Source: Anthonomus grandis grandis
Lineage: Eukaryota; Arthropoda; Insecta; Coleoptera; Curculionidae
Assembly (NCBI RefSeq): GCF_022605725.1
Contig: NC_065549.1
Location: forward strand, 32,379,690-32,443,689
Direction of reading: 5' to 3'
Length of the DNA: 64,000 bases
Positions within the stretch are counted from its first letter, which is position 1. Each line of letters opens with the position of its first letter. A program made the translations under genes and the position numbers. The notes under the pieces were generated by a model. That model was not told where the DNA came from and made no database searches. It was given only the letters and a program-made list of their open reading frames with translations. Below, one piece after another: positions 12,458 through 23,389 of this stretch.

Positions 12458-12470
12458 AAGATGGCGCCAT
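12458..12470. promoter_or_regulatory. YY1/Pho-like AAGATGGCGCC motif
   Basis: AAGATGGCGCC at 12458-12468 lies inside the palindrome ATGGCGCCAT. It resembles the AAGATGGCGGC core found near start sites of housekeeping promoters. It is about 95 bases upstream of the minus-strand ATG at 12366, a reasonable promoter distance. It is one mismatch from the usual core. Confidence 0.35.
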
Positions 12471-12786
12471 AAGTACTTATTCCGAAACAAACACCAAAAT
12501 TTACATTTTTGCTCTGATTATGGAATGAAATCATTCCTTTATCAAAAATATATGAAAGCGCAAATATTTTCTAGCAGTTGTCCAAAAAATATATTTCTTT
12601 ACAATAAAGGTTAGGTAAAGATCTGCGAGATAATCTATAGGTTGCCTTATATGTCATATCGCAAGATTCCTTATATCACTTCATAAGAAGCATGGCCAGA
12701 TAAAGCCCCAAATGCATTCTAATTTTACAATGAAAATAAGATCATTTATTGTTATTTACCTGATAGACAGTTATTTTTTTAATGTA

Positions 12787-13400
12787 CCGGGTGTACAACT
12801 AAGAGAGGTCGCCGGCCATATCTGAGTAAGTACTCATCGCACAGCGTAGGGAAAAAAATATTTCTGATAAAAGCGGCAAAGAGAAATTGCTGGAAATTAT
12901 TTACAAGTTTGTATGATGACCGCTAGGGGGCGTAATACAACATTGAAATAGAAAAAATAGGTTTTATTGAAAATATTCAAAGTAAATCATAGAAATGAAT
13001 GCTGCTATTTAAGTATTATAAATTCTAAACATTTTTTATTTAAAACTTTTTTTTCTAATCTGTCAAATAATAGGTAGGGGAACGGTTGATTATTTATATC
13101 TAAAATTCTTGATAACTTTGGATTGGCCTAACGTATTTTAACGAGCTTACTTTTGTTTTAAAGGATAATTATTAGGCTTTTATGTGGTATAATTACTTAG
13201 CCGTTTTAATTATTTTGTTGAGCGCTAGAGGGCGGTTTGTTTTAATTTGTACTTTTTCAGCAATTTTCTCGCAAATAAATACAATGATGTAATTTTTTTT
13301 ATTTAGGCTAAAAGAGCATGAAAAAATATAGAAATTGGTGCAAATCGCAACTCGATATCTTATTTTATTCCGAAATTATAAATTAAAATATTTTTTAACA
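12787..13400 (+). repeat. left terminal inverted repeat of the 12787-17855 element
   Basis: It pairs with 17236-17855. It carries the outer GAGAGGTCGCCGGCC block and the inner GGCTAAAAGAGCATG and TATCTTATTTTATTCC blocks. The outer ~165 bases occur again, almost identical, at 15409-15575. Confidence 0.8.
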
Positions 13401-13639
13401 ATTAAATCTGTCGCCGCGCTCGCATTATTGCGTCACATAGTCAATAGTAAGCTCTGGAAACAAATGAATTTGATAAATATTTTCGGGGCCATGATAAAAC
13501 GTTTATGATAGATGTCAAATGTAACGTCGAAGACCAGTGGCGGCTCGCACCCTGTAATCTAAGGTAGGCGACATATTATTATAACAGTGCGCACACCGAG
13601 TAGCCCGAGCTCCCCCTTCCCCCGCTTTTTCGGGATTTA

Positions 13640-14179
13640 AAAAAATTTTCAAAAAAAGTTGGATTTATCACAAGAATTGGAAAAAATTTGTCAATTTACA
13701 TCAAACTGAAACTTTACAACGCCATTGCTCTTCCTCATTTACAGTTCTGTTCAACATTATTGTTTAACTTACCACAGTATAGAATTGACCAACTAGAAAG
13801 AATTCAAAATAGGGCTATGAGACTGATTCTAAATTGTAATCGTTACACGCCTGTTGCCTCTATGTTGGGTGTCCTAGATATGTTGTCTGTACATCAAAGA
13901 ATTTTGTATAACGTTTATTTGTTTATTTTTAAATTAAAACATCAGATGCTCCCCGATTATATTTGTAATAAATTAAGAGTTTTTGGAGATATACATAACT
14001 ATAATACGAGAAATCGTATAGACTTCATACTAGTCGACAGATGTAACACAACCCAAATGCATAATTCAGTTCTATACAAAGGTTTAATTCTATTTAACAA
14101 CTTGCCTGCTAACATCAAAAATTGTATTACTTTGAATCAATTTAGAGGGCTCTTGAGAAAATTTATTATGAATAAGTAA
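13640..14179 (+). pseudogene. C-terminal part of a LINE reverse transcriptase, 5' truncated
   Basis: The frame opens at about 13640 with KVGFITRIGKNL. It continues as 163 intact residues to TAA at 14177-14179. Landmarks are LYNAIALPHLQFCSTLLFN, RIQNRAMRLILNCNRYTP, HNYNTRNRIDFILVDRC and LFNNLPANIKN. The same family is present at 44650-47557, where LPHLEFCSTILYNLP-type sequence is seen. This copy is open to its natural end but lacks the catalytic RT core. It is inserted inside the mariner-type element. Confidence 0.8.
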
Positions 14180-14335
14180 AATTGTGTTTGTTATTTTATT
14201 ATGTTATTTTAATTATGTAGTTTATTAAGTTTTACTATAGTATACATTGTTTCCACTCCATTCATCATCTTGATTGTGGGTTTGTCTGTTGACTGGGTAT
14301 TTTTGGGCCAACCGGGATACTGGTTACAGCTTCTT
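14180..14335 (+). mobile_element. LINE 3' untranslated region, first piece
   Basis: It follows the RT stop codon and contains CCAACCGGGATACTGG, which resembles the AACCGGGATACTG sequence in the 3' region of the related LINE at about 46850. It is cut at about 14335 by the pogo-like fragment. The tail resumes at about 15590. Confidence 0.5.
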
Positions 14336-14369
14336 GGAACTACCGAAGCATTTTTAAGTATTACACGGG

Positions 14370-15233
14370 GGACCAATGTGTGGTTCTGCAGCAAGAGTTC
14401 TTTTGCCACCATATGTAATTTATCGAGCAGAAAAAATGTGGGCGCAGTGGACTGAACAAGGACCAAAATTAGAACCCTGTTGCATAGATAGATGCTGTGC
14501 AGCTGGATCACGATACAACCGAACGTCACATAGGTGGATGGAAGCCGAAACTTTTAATGACTGGTTTAAGTCTGCGTTTCTTCCACATACCAAAAGACAG
14601 CAAGGGCGAAAAATTCTAATAGGCGATAACTTAGCCTCACATTTCACAGAAGAAGTTATTAGACTGTGTGAAGAACATAACATTGGATTTGTATGCCTGC
14701 CAAAGAACGCGACACATTTATGTCAGCCGTTGGACGTAGGGTTTTTCAGGCCATTTAAAATGGCCTGGAGAGCAGTCTTGCTAGAATGAAAAAATACGTA
14801 TCCGACATATTCATCAGTTGACAAAAAGGATTTCCCACATTTGTTGCAAAAAATCTTGGTGACAATGGATAGTAAACTATCCAAAGATAAAATAACTCAT
14901 GCGGTTAAACGAAATCTTATTTCTTCTTTTGAAGCAAGTGGCATAGTCCCTTTAAATCCAAACCGAGTATTAGACAAGCTGCCTAGAGAAGATTTTAATC
15001 AAGACCAAGCGCAGAACTTGTTGGTAAATTACTTACAACAACAGAGATTTTCAAATGCTCCAACAAGACGAAATAAGAAGAGAACAAAACTTGATGTTCA
15101 GCCAGGAAAATGTGTGACAGCCCAAAATGATTCCAACAGTTCAGACAGCGACGTTGAAGAGCCTATAACAAATGATAACTCCGACGATGACATGACCGCC
15201 GACGATCTATTTATCCAGTTGCAATGTGTCTAG
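14370..15233 (+). pseudogene. pogo-like (DDE_1) transposase, 5' truncated
   Basis: Two open blocks share a frame interrupted by TGA near 14787. Block 1 has GSAARVLLPPYVIYRAEK, TFNDWFKSAFLP, the catalytic-type ILIGDNLASHF, and NATHLCQPLDVGFFRP with the third acidic residue. Block 2 (14841-15233) has the usual tail ASGIVPLNPNRVLDKLP and an acidic Ser/Asp-rich C terminus. The N-terminal helix-turn-helix, the CENP-B-type domain and the first catalytic Asp are missing. The stretch CCIDRCCAAGS replaces the expected spacer and may reflect a small insertion. Confidence 0.85.
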
Positions 15234-15408
15234 TCAGCAAGGTCCTTGGTTGACCAAAATTGTTCCAAATGCGTGTCATCGGCTGCTTGCAACCGAACCG
15301 ACTTGATCAACCTGAGTCGACATTATTTTTATTATTATAAGGCAAACAACAATTAACTGTGCTTTTAATAAGTGGGGCAAGGAAATAATGTTTAGGTTAA
15401 GTCTAATG

Positions 15409-15575
15409 TATCGGGTGTACAACTAAGAGAGGTCGCCGGCCATATCTGAGTAAGTACTCATCGCACAGCGTAGGGAAAAAAATATTTCTGATAAAAGCGG
15501 CAAAGAGAAATTGCTGGAAATTATTTACAAGTTTGTATGATGACCGCTAGGGGGCGTAATACAACATTGAGTTTC
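15409..15575 (+). repeat. near-identical extra copy of the left terminal repeat tip
   Basis: This segment repeats 12781-12949 with one visible difference (ATCGGG against ACCGGG at the tip). The match includes the flanking bases TAATGTA and ends abruptly after CAACATTGA. Left and right arms of the parent element are far more diverged from each other than these two copies are. Confidence 0.8.
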
Positions 15576-15589
15576 TTAAGTTTTAATTT

Positions 15590-15765
15590 ATGGTCTACCT
15601 CTGACAGGATATTTCTGGAACCGGGATGCTGTTTCTTGGTTACCGAGACCATCCATGAACAAACCGGAGAGTCCTGATACAGTTATGGCCAACTTTTACT
15701 TTATTTTTCATTTATGTTTTTATTGAATGTAGCTTTTGCTAAACAAAGATATTATTTATTTGTTA
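15590..15765 (+). mobile_element. LINE 3' tail, second piece
   Basis: It has GGAACCGGGATGCTGTTTC and ends TGTAGCTTTTGCTAAACAAAGATATTA. This matches the end of the LINE at 47500-47530 (TGTAGCTATTTATGCTAAATAAAGATTATT). It therefore closes the LINE begun at 13640. Confidence 0.55.
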
Positions 15766-15981
15766 TTTATTTATATTCTTATACTTAACATAGATTTTGT
15801 TTTTAATTTTTGATTTTTAAGATTTTTTTTTTAAATTTTTTGTTGTTTTTTTTTAGTTTTTTAATTTAGTTGTAAAACAACTAGTTTTTATAAATAAGGT
15901 TTATTCTTCTGTCCTTTAAAAGTGCAAACCTACTTATTCGCTGTCGAAGACAGTTTTTGAAATCATTTAAGGTTATTAAAA

Positions 15982-17259
15982 ATGCCAAACGTAATTTCAA
16001 ACGACATAACTTTTGATATGCTAGCAGTGTATTTTGAGTTAATGCAAAATGCATTATATCACACACAAGACAACGTTGATTGAATAATAGGTAATAAACC
16101 TATCAACGTTATAATCATAGAGTCTTTACCGGTTTAGCTACCAGGCTAAGAAATACTGAAATTATTCGCGGCAATATTCATCGAAGACGAAGGCGAGGGC
16201 GCATAGAGGCAAACATTATAAATATTTTGGCATATATTGAAATAAACCCTCACATAAGCATCCGAAATATTTCTAGGTAATTGGGAGTTTCCCTCGATAC
16301 AGTAGAAAATATTCTGAGAGAGCACAGGTACCTATTTTTATTTGTTACAACACTAATAAACATCCTATTATCTTATATTTATTGTTTTTTACTTAGATTT
16401 CATCCATATCATGTGGTTCTGCACCAGGCGCTTCTCGAAAAAGACTTTGATAATAGACTCAATTTCTTTTATTGGCTGTTGAACATGGTTAGAGAAGATA
16501 CCCGATTTATCTCGAAGATATTATCAACGGACGAGGCATCATTTAGCAGTGATGGTGGTGTAAACCTGCATAATCTGCATTATTGGGCAGAACAAAATCC
16601 CTGTTGGATTTGCGAGACTCAACACCAAGGCAGATGGACTGTAAATGTGTGGTGCGGAATTATTGGCGGAAAAATTATTGGTCCTTTCTTTTTCAATCAA
16701 ACACTTTCTGCTTCTGGTAATGTGTATTTAATTTATTTGCAAAATGATCTCCCGGGGTTACTCGAACATGTTGATTTGTAATAATATTAATAATATTGTA
16801 TATAATATTGATAATATAACAAGAGGGCAAATAATTTTCCAACATGATAGTTGCCCTGCACATTTTGCAGTACAAGTTCGTCAATACTTAACCAGACAGT
16901 ATCGTTTGTTTCGATAGGAAGAGGAAGTATTTTTCCTTGGCCTGCTCGATCCCCAGATCTGACTGTTCTATTTTTCTTCTGATTTTTATCTGTGGGGAAG
17001 GATTGAACATTTAATTTTTGTTACCCCACCCAAAACACAGAACGACATGCAGGACCAAATACGCAATGCAATAAATTCCTTACCCACAGCAGAAGTCCAG
17101 ACAGCGGTTCTGTCAACGACGCAACGACTTCGACTGTGTTTTAAAAATGAAGGAAAACAGTTTGAGAATCTAAGACTCTATTACAAATATAAAACAATTT
17201 ATTTATTACAAAAATTTGAGTTCTGGAGTTTTATTGTTCAAAAACATTTTAATTTATAA
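15982..17259 (+). pseudogene. Tc1/mariner transposase relic containing a short intron
   Basis: The ATG at 15982 is followed by SNDITFDMLAVYFELMQNA. Later come an Arg-rich linker (RRRRRGRIEANIINIL) and helix-turn-helix residues LGVSLDTVENILREHR. The catalytic core has STDEASF (first Asp), NLHNLHYWAEQNP, VNVWCGIIGGKIIGPFFF and HDSCPAHFAVQVRQYL (second Asp). A 69-base segment at 16328-16396 interrupts the family pattern between REHR and FHPYHVVLHQAL and has intron ends. Stops at the linker and after the second Asp, and a shift near 16920, make it inactive. The C terminus runs into the right terminal repeat. Confidence 0.8.
16328..16396 (+). other. putative 69-base spliceosomal intron in a transposase gene
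   Basis: GTACCT follows CACAG, and TTTTTTACTTAG precedes ATTTCATCC. Removal joins HR to FHPYH, restoring the usual mariner sequence. The length is a multiple of three and has no stop, so the frame stays open if it is retained. Confidence 0.6.
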
Positions 17260-17855
17260 TTTCGGAATAAAATAAGATATCAAGTTGCGGTTTGCGCCAG
17301 TTTCCATGTTTTTTCATGCTCTTTTACCCTAAGTAAGAAAAATTATTTTGTTGTATTTATTATTTGCCAGAAAATCGCTAAAAAAGTCCAAAATAACGCA
17401 AAACCGCCCTCTAGCGCACAACAAAACAACTATGTCGGCTAAGTAATTATACCACATAAAAGCCTGATAATTATTCTTAAAAGCAAAAGTAGGCTCGTTA
17501 AAATTGGTAAGGCCAATCAAAAGTTATCAACAATTTTAGATATAAATATTCAACCCTTTCCCCACCTATTATTTGACAGATTAAAAAAATAAGTTTGAAA
17601 TAAAAAAATGTTTAGAATTTATCATACTTTAAAATGACATCATTCTTCTCTAGGATTCACTTTGAATATTTTTAATAAAACCATTTTTTTCTATTTCGAT
17701 GCTGTATTACGCCCCCTAACGGTTATCATACGAACTTGTAAATAATTTCCAACGATTTCTCTTTGCCGCTTTTATAAGAAATATTTTTTTCCCTCTGCTG
17801 TGGGATGACTAGTTACTGAGATATGGCCGGCGACCTCTCTTAGTTGTACACCCGG
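17236..17855 (-). repeat. right terminal inverted repeat of the 12787-17855 element
   Basis: Inverse of 12787-13400. It ends with TAGTTGTACACCCGG and a flanking TA. Confidence 0.8.
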
Positions 17856-17859
17856 TACA

Positions 17860-18374
17860 ACTTTGCTTTTTTTGAAAAATAAGATGTACAAAATAAGAAG
17901 GGAAATAAAGTATAAGATTATGTTGATAACGAAAAAAGCTATTATAGCCGTTTAATTGTTACACCAACTTATACATAGATCCAGAAAAAATATTAATTAT
18001 AAATTTCCAAAATTTAATTTCAAGCTACGTTCGTCAAGTATGAATCAAAATAAAATGAACAAAATCAAATCGTTGAATCCAATCACTGAGGAAAAGAATT
18101 TGTTTAATAGAAAGGAAAAAATAAAATAATATATAAACCTGCCTTTACACCCCTTTACCTTTCGCCAAAGCAAGTTTTAATGGTACCGTCCATGTAGTAT
18201 TTTAATAAATAAAACATTATTTAATAAAATTAAAATTGTATTCTTAATTTATATTTAAAAAATGTTCAAAATAATTTATATTGCTTTTTAAAGAATCATA
18301 CTCTTTCATCAGACTCCTAGTTTTCCTCCTTCTTTTTTTATTAAACATCGCGGCATTCTTGAATTACTCTTTTC
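17860..18374. other. intron sequence, nothing recognised
   Basis: AT-rich sequence between two mariner elements. No gene or repeat could be supported. Confidence 0.4.
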
Positions 18375-19520
18375 ATCTATTAGCCTGTTAAGTCAGGTTG
18401 CGTCTTGATATCAATAGATTTAAGGTAGCCCTAAAGAATGAAATTAAGAGTCAATAGGTCCGGGGACCTAGGAAACCAGCAGTACCTCTTCTTCCAATCC
18501 ATTGATTAGAGATAATTATTTTCTTAGCATTGGCTAACTGGCACTACATAACGAGGAGGTGCTCCATCCTGTCGAAAATGTAATAATTTTTTTTTTTAGA
18601 AAAATTGCCGTGTGCTTCTAATATTTTAATTCATGAACTATCAGAAATTTAATAGATTTTTCCAGTACATCAGTATACATTTGGTCATTTAAATTTATTT
18701 CTATAAATAACAGATTAATAGTTGCATCTTTCAATTTATCGACTCAAATGTTAACTTTGCGGGGGTGTTGCGCATGTCCTTATCTCAATAATCATGGACT
18801 CTCGAGTAATAATAAAATATGCACTTCTAGTGCACAACTATCGCCAAAGCAAATATTTTAATAAACCAAGTTTCTACTGTAGTCTGCGTCTAGCAGTTGC
18901 GGCTCATCAACATCGAGTCCACCTGCCTACCCCAAGGACGTCGCTGTATCGGGACTCATTCATCTGGAGAACATCTTCTTTGTGGAACGGGCTTCCACCT
19001 CACATATTTCTCGACGCATACAACCTACAGCAATTCAAGATAAATGCCCACAAATATCTTCGCGCAAGCACCACTCCAAGAGTGACATAGGACTTTCCTC
19101 TCGTGCTTGTGTTTACCATAAAAAAAAAATTCCATCTACCATAATTTCACAGAAGTTAATTTTTCTGTCGAGGTCATCATCACCAAGTTCTTGCAAGGAT
19201 TTTTGTTTTATAGGGAATAAATGTATGTAATTAAAGTAATTTTCTTACAGATTTGCGGGATATTGCATTTTCAAACTGTCCGAGTACTTCAATTTGCAGT
19301 GATTCATCCATTATTCTTGGTTTGTTTCCCAGTTTTAATTTGCAGCAGTAAGAGTTTCTGGAAATTTACCACTAGCTGGTACAGTCCGTATGCATCTAGT
19401 TAAATACTTCTTTTAAATCTTCTCTAAAACCATTTTTTGCAAAATCAGTATTTGTTGGATCCACGCCAGGCCTTAGACTTAAATCCTTATGTTATAATAT
19501 CAGCATTTTGACGTCCATGA
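18375..19520 (-). pseudogene. mariner-like transposase relic, split by a LINE fragment
   Basis: Minus-strand reading from about 19480 gives a DESLQIEVLGQFE-like helix, then LQELGDDDLDRKINFC at about 19140-19200, typical of mariner transposases just before the DDE core. The core resumes on the other side of an insertion at about 18560 with FRQDGAPPRYV (second Asp), and RSPDL near 18460. Multiple stops are present and terminal repeats were not found. Confidence 0.65.
18785..19115 (+). pseudogene. LINE reverse transcriptase C-terminal fragment inserted in the mariner relic
   Basis: A 98-residue open block holds VHLPTPRTSLYRDSFIWR, then LWNGLPPHIF and FKINAHKYL. This is the usual end of ORF2 in Jockey/I-type LINEs. 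It is oriented opposite to the mariner transposase that flanks it on both sides. Confidence 0.65.
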
Positions 19521-21180
19521 GGTCATTATCAAGGCATTATAAATGATTGATCTGTAATAATATATAATATAAAAAAACATAAATAAATATAAAAACATTT
19601 ACGGAGTATGCCATATTTTGTATGTACTTTTTTTCACAACAAACAAAATTGTAACAACTCCTTAAAAGTGTCTATATTTGCTTGATGACATTTTTGGACT
19701 CATTTTAACACACATTAGTTGAATAAAAGTAATCTATGGCCACGAAAAGTACTGACACTAATATTTTTATCATATAAAAATCATGCGCATTCCTTAGGCG
19801 TCGCTGTACACGATTGTCGTAGATCCATGCTCTTACAAATAGAATGAAAATAAAATGTAATAATTCCAAAAACAGTAATGTTTCACCTATTAAAGTGAAC
19901 ATAGGAATACAAAAATACCAGTCAAAACTGAACATTTAAAACACTATTTTTTTAGACTAGCGACCATGCCAGGATCACATATCTTTTGGCATTTTTTTTT
20001 ATTTTGTCAATTTTTTCAGGTACGAATAAAGTAATACAAGCGTAAAGTATTTAAGAGTTTTAAGGTTAATGCTACGCTAGTAACAAGATTATTTTTGAAC
20101 ATTTATTAAATAAATAAAGAAAATACATTCAATAAACAATATTTTATTTATTAAAAAAAAGAGCTAATACCTTTTAGAATGTTTATGAAGTTTTAGAATG
20201 CTTTCAGATAAGGTATTTTAGGCAGGGGACTGCCATTTAAGATTATAAAACTGGGGGTGACTGAGGTTGAAGGAGTAAGCGAAAATACGTTAAGTAATAT
20301 AAAATTTTATTTCCCCTCTGTATAGTATTCTGCTTATTTGTCCAGTATTATCTGCTTCTGGAGCAGATACTTAATTAATTGTGCTTTATTTAAATATTGT
20401 TTTTTTTTGAAAAAAGCAATGTTGGGAATACATTGCTTTCTCCTCTTACTGCTTATATTATTTTTAAAATACTAACATTTGCTTACTAACTTATTCCACA
20501 TTGATGACTTCACATAAGGTTCATCGTTTAGGACAGTAAGAAATTGCTTATTGATCTACCACTAGCAATAAAGCAGATAACTTTATAGAAATATATTTTA
20601 TAGAAAATCTAATTTAGGTCAAGCAATTTGTTACATTTAATTTTATTATTTTGTGTATGAAATTTATAATATTTTGTCTATAAATACCTATTTAACTTAT
20701 TTGTATTATTATTAGATAAAACATTTTATATTTAGCTTCATAAAATACGAGTAAACTAAAACCTGTATTAATTGCGGTATTATTTTCTCCAAAAACCTTG
20801 AGATTAGATTTAGTAAACTTTAAAATAGTAGCTCTAAAGGTTTATAAAAATGTATATTAATCTTGTTTTATTAAAATAATATACTTTTAAAATGATCAAA
20901 ATTAAATTGCGGATATTTTTAGCCAAACAAAGAACTACAATAAAATTTATTTGGAAACTAATTTGCATTTAACAATATATCAATGTTTCATATTTTTTCT
21001 ATTGATCCACTTTATATGTATGGAATAATTATGGATTCATTTAAAGTTATTGCATATTTTTAATTTACTTAGTGTTTAGTGTTTAGAGTTTTCTTTTTAT
21101 TTTTATTAGTTATTGCCGTGAAATGGTCTCAACATGTGCAATAGGGTGGAGCGACAGTATAAGATTATTTTTTTTTTAAA
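19521..21180. other. intron sequence, nothing recognised
   Basis: AT-rich sequence with no coding block, terminal repeat or tandem array that I can support. Confidence 0.4.
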
Positions 21181-21182
21181 TT

Positions 21183-21508
21183 AAGATGTCTGTCTTTAAA
21201 AAGATGTGCTTGGGAATAAGAAGTTTTTTGCTATTTTTATTTATTTTTTACTAGCATTTCCTTCACCATCACAGGGTATGTGTTTTTCCGAAAATCAAGA
21301 TGCCTGGCTTTGGAAAAGATGTGCCTGGTAATAGGAAGTTTTTTGCTGTTTTTATTTTTTATTACAAGTATCCCCTCCACCGCCACAGGGTATGCCTTTT
21401 TTTTGAGAATCAAGATACCTGGCTTCGGGAAAAACGTGCTTGAGAGTAAAAAGTTTTTTGTTTTTTTTATGTTTTTTTTTACTAGCATCGCCTCCCCTGC
21501 CACAGGTC
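21183..21508. repeat. minisatellite, three units of about 115 bases
   Basis: Units begin at about 21183, 21297 and 21412 with AAGATG/AAGATA followed by a TGGCTT-type block. Each contains AAGTTTTTTG and a cCTccaCC..CCaCAGG block near its end. Units differ by several substitutions and small length changes, so the array is not recent. Confidence 0.75.
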
Positions 21509-21607
21509 ACCAAAAAACTTTATCAATATTAATATATGGTTTTATTAAGCAAATATTTATTTCTTATCTCTTTTCTCATAACCACAAATTGTAGTAGGTC
21601 ACCATTT

Positions 21608-22690
21608 TTATATGTGGTAATGGTAATGTTTTATAAATGAAATCGCGGAATGTTCTGAATCGTCTACGATTTCTTGTAGCTGGACTTCCGTTAATGGGAC
21701 CATTATTGGTGGTTCGGTGCAGTTTACATTTTGGCAGTCTACTAGCTCGTAGTATTCTGTAGCGTCAAAAAGTAAAATTTGTAGCGACAAAATTTTGAAA
21801 TTTTAGTTGACTAGGATCGGTTTTAGCCCTGGCCTTTAAAATTCTGCAATAAGGTAGCTGCCTTAAATGACTGCGATCATCCCACAACATAGACCTTATT
21901 ATATTTTCCGGGTGTCCAAAAAAACCATTCCTGTTAATCACTGTATGAACGATATTTTTTAAGTCATCTAACAAATAATTGGTTAACAGATTTCCAATAG
22001 GCCCACGAAATGCTCGAGGTTCAGTTGTTTCACCATCGAGGTGTTGAAGTAAATACCGCAGAGGAAGCTCATTCGCATGCAACTGGCAGATAACCGATTG
22101 CAGAGGTCGCTTAATGCTTCTTTCCAATAATTAAATAATTCCTCCTTTGGTTTCTACATTAGTGCTTATTCCGTCGCAACCAACCACTTCTAAACTGTCC
22201 AACGAAATTAAACGGTAATTTAACAATTTGGTTAAAGAATTCAAAAAGCTCTTGGCAGTTCCAGAAACAGGAGACAGATGGCTAATTTAATGAACCGGGT
22301 TCTTTTAATAAAGTTATATTATATTCTTCGACTAATGCCCTTTTTCTGTTGTCATTAAATGTCAATGTCTTGTCTTTACGGCCATTGAAGTACAATTCAC
22401 CTAACAAAAAATTCTTCGAAGAATTTTGTAACTCTTGTTTTTTTCTGCCTTGCACGTCTGACTTTATGACGGCCAATATTCTGAGAGTCTTCGCTGGTAA
22501 CAATTGGATGATCTTGGAGCACTGTCTGAAACCGCATATCTGTCTAAAGTATTTGCCAATATGCAAAGGTTGCTAGTATTATGATTGCTCAAGTTTGACG
22601 AGCTTAATTCATCAGAAAACAGTAACAGTTTGGGAGAAGAATCATCCTCATCATTATTATATTTACCTGGCTCACTTTCAGATAACGACT
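21608..22690 (-). pseudogene. relic of a transposon-like gene with a CDG...HANELPLR motif
   Basis: In order on the minus strand: an acidic Ser-rich segment (about 22690), RYAVSDSAP (about 22530), then a Lys-rich block with FNDNRKRALVEEYN, VVGCDGISTNVETKGG (about 22170), LQSVICQLHANELPLRYL, LQHLDGETTEPRAFRGPIG and a C-terminal block. I remember predicted arthropod and cnidarian proteins with the same CDG...T.KGG and HANELPLRH..QHLDG signatures. They occur in many copies and so are probably transposon-derived. The class is not known to me. Several frameshifts and stops break this copy. Confidence 0.6.
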
Positions 22691-23389
22691 AACTGAGAAA
22701 TGAGGATGACGATCGCTATAGCCGCAGTGGATATAATACTACTCCTAAGTCGTTATCGGCAATGAAGTGGGGTGATTCTTGTAATAAAAGACAACTAAGT
22801 TACAAACAAATGACTGATTAGTATCCTCTCATGCCATGCGCGAAACAATGTTCGATAATATTTAATTTTTTTAACAAAACGTTGACTGTGGAAAAGATGT
22901 ATTTTGATAATAAAAAATACTTTTTTGTTATAAACAAAAGATATTACAGTAGTCTTTCCACCACCCCAAGGATGATATTCGCAGGAACAGAATAAAAGGG
23001 GTGGAATGGTGAAACGGCTCGAGCTAACAAATTTATTTATTGGCTAATTAGTTATTTTTGCCAGACACAACTTTCTATTTATCAGGCGTACCAATTTTCA
23101 GAAATAAAAAATATTGCTTTATCCTAATGTACTAGAAGGTGACTATGAACTGAGTAGGGATTACCAATTAACTTTTTACAGAACAAGCATGGGGGAAATC
23201 CTCTACCTCAATACGGCATGTCTCATTGGCTGACAGGCAGTTCCTAGAAATATTTAGAATACCAGATAATATCAGATATTTACAGATGACTAATAGGAGT
23301 CAACCGACACTGCAATGAGGAAGGCAAGGGGAAACTACCAACATCAAACCTAGGATATTGATCAAAGACTTCGGATGAAGATGCGTAAA
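22691..23389. other. intron sequence, nothing recognised
   Basis: No gene or repeat could be supported. The GC content is slightly higher than the surroundings from about 23150, possibly the 5' part of the following LINE. Confidence 0.35.

Larger units (their letters stand above)
12787..17855 (+). mobile_element. Tc1/mariner-type element with ~610-bp terminal inverted repeats and nested insertions
   Basis: It starts CCGGGTGTACAACTAAGAGA at 12787 and ends with the inverse at 17855, with TA on both sides (12785-12786, 17856-17857). The arms (about 12787-13400 and 17236-17855) match along their length, including a GCGCTAGAGGGCGG-type block and the inner AAAATAAGATATC block, with roughly 10-15% differences. 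The transposase relic lies at 15982-17259. Between the left arm and the transposase, LINE pieces, a pogo-like fragment and a second copy of the left tip have been inserted. Confidence 0.8.

Noticed and set aside
13540..13625. CAGTGGCGGCTCGC and following GC-rich bases, resembling a hAT element tip
   Set aside because: No partner end or 8-base duplication found.
14209..14683. Minus-strand and overlapping plus-strand open frames
   Set aside because: They are shadows of the LINE 3' region and the pogo-like transposase.
21237..21594. Open frames on both strands over the minisatellite
   Set aside because: Produced by the repeat units lacking stops. The repetitive low-complexity peptides are not a gene.
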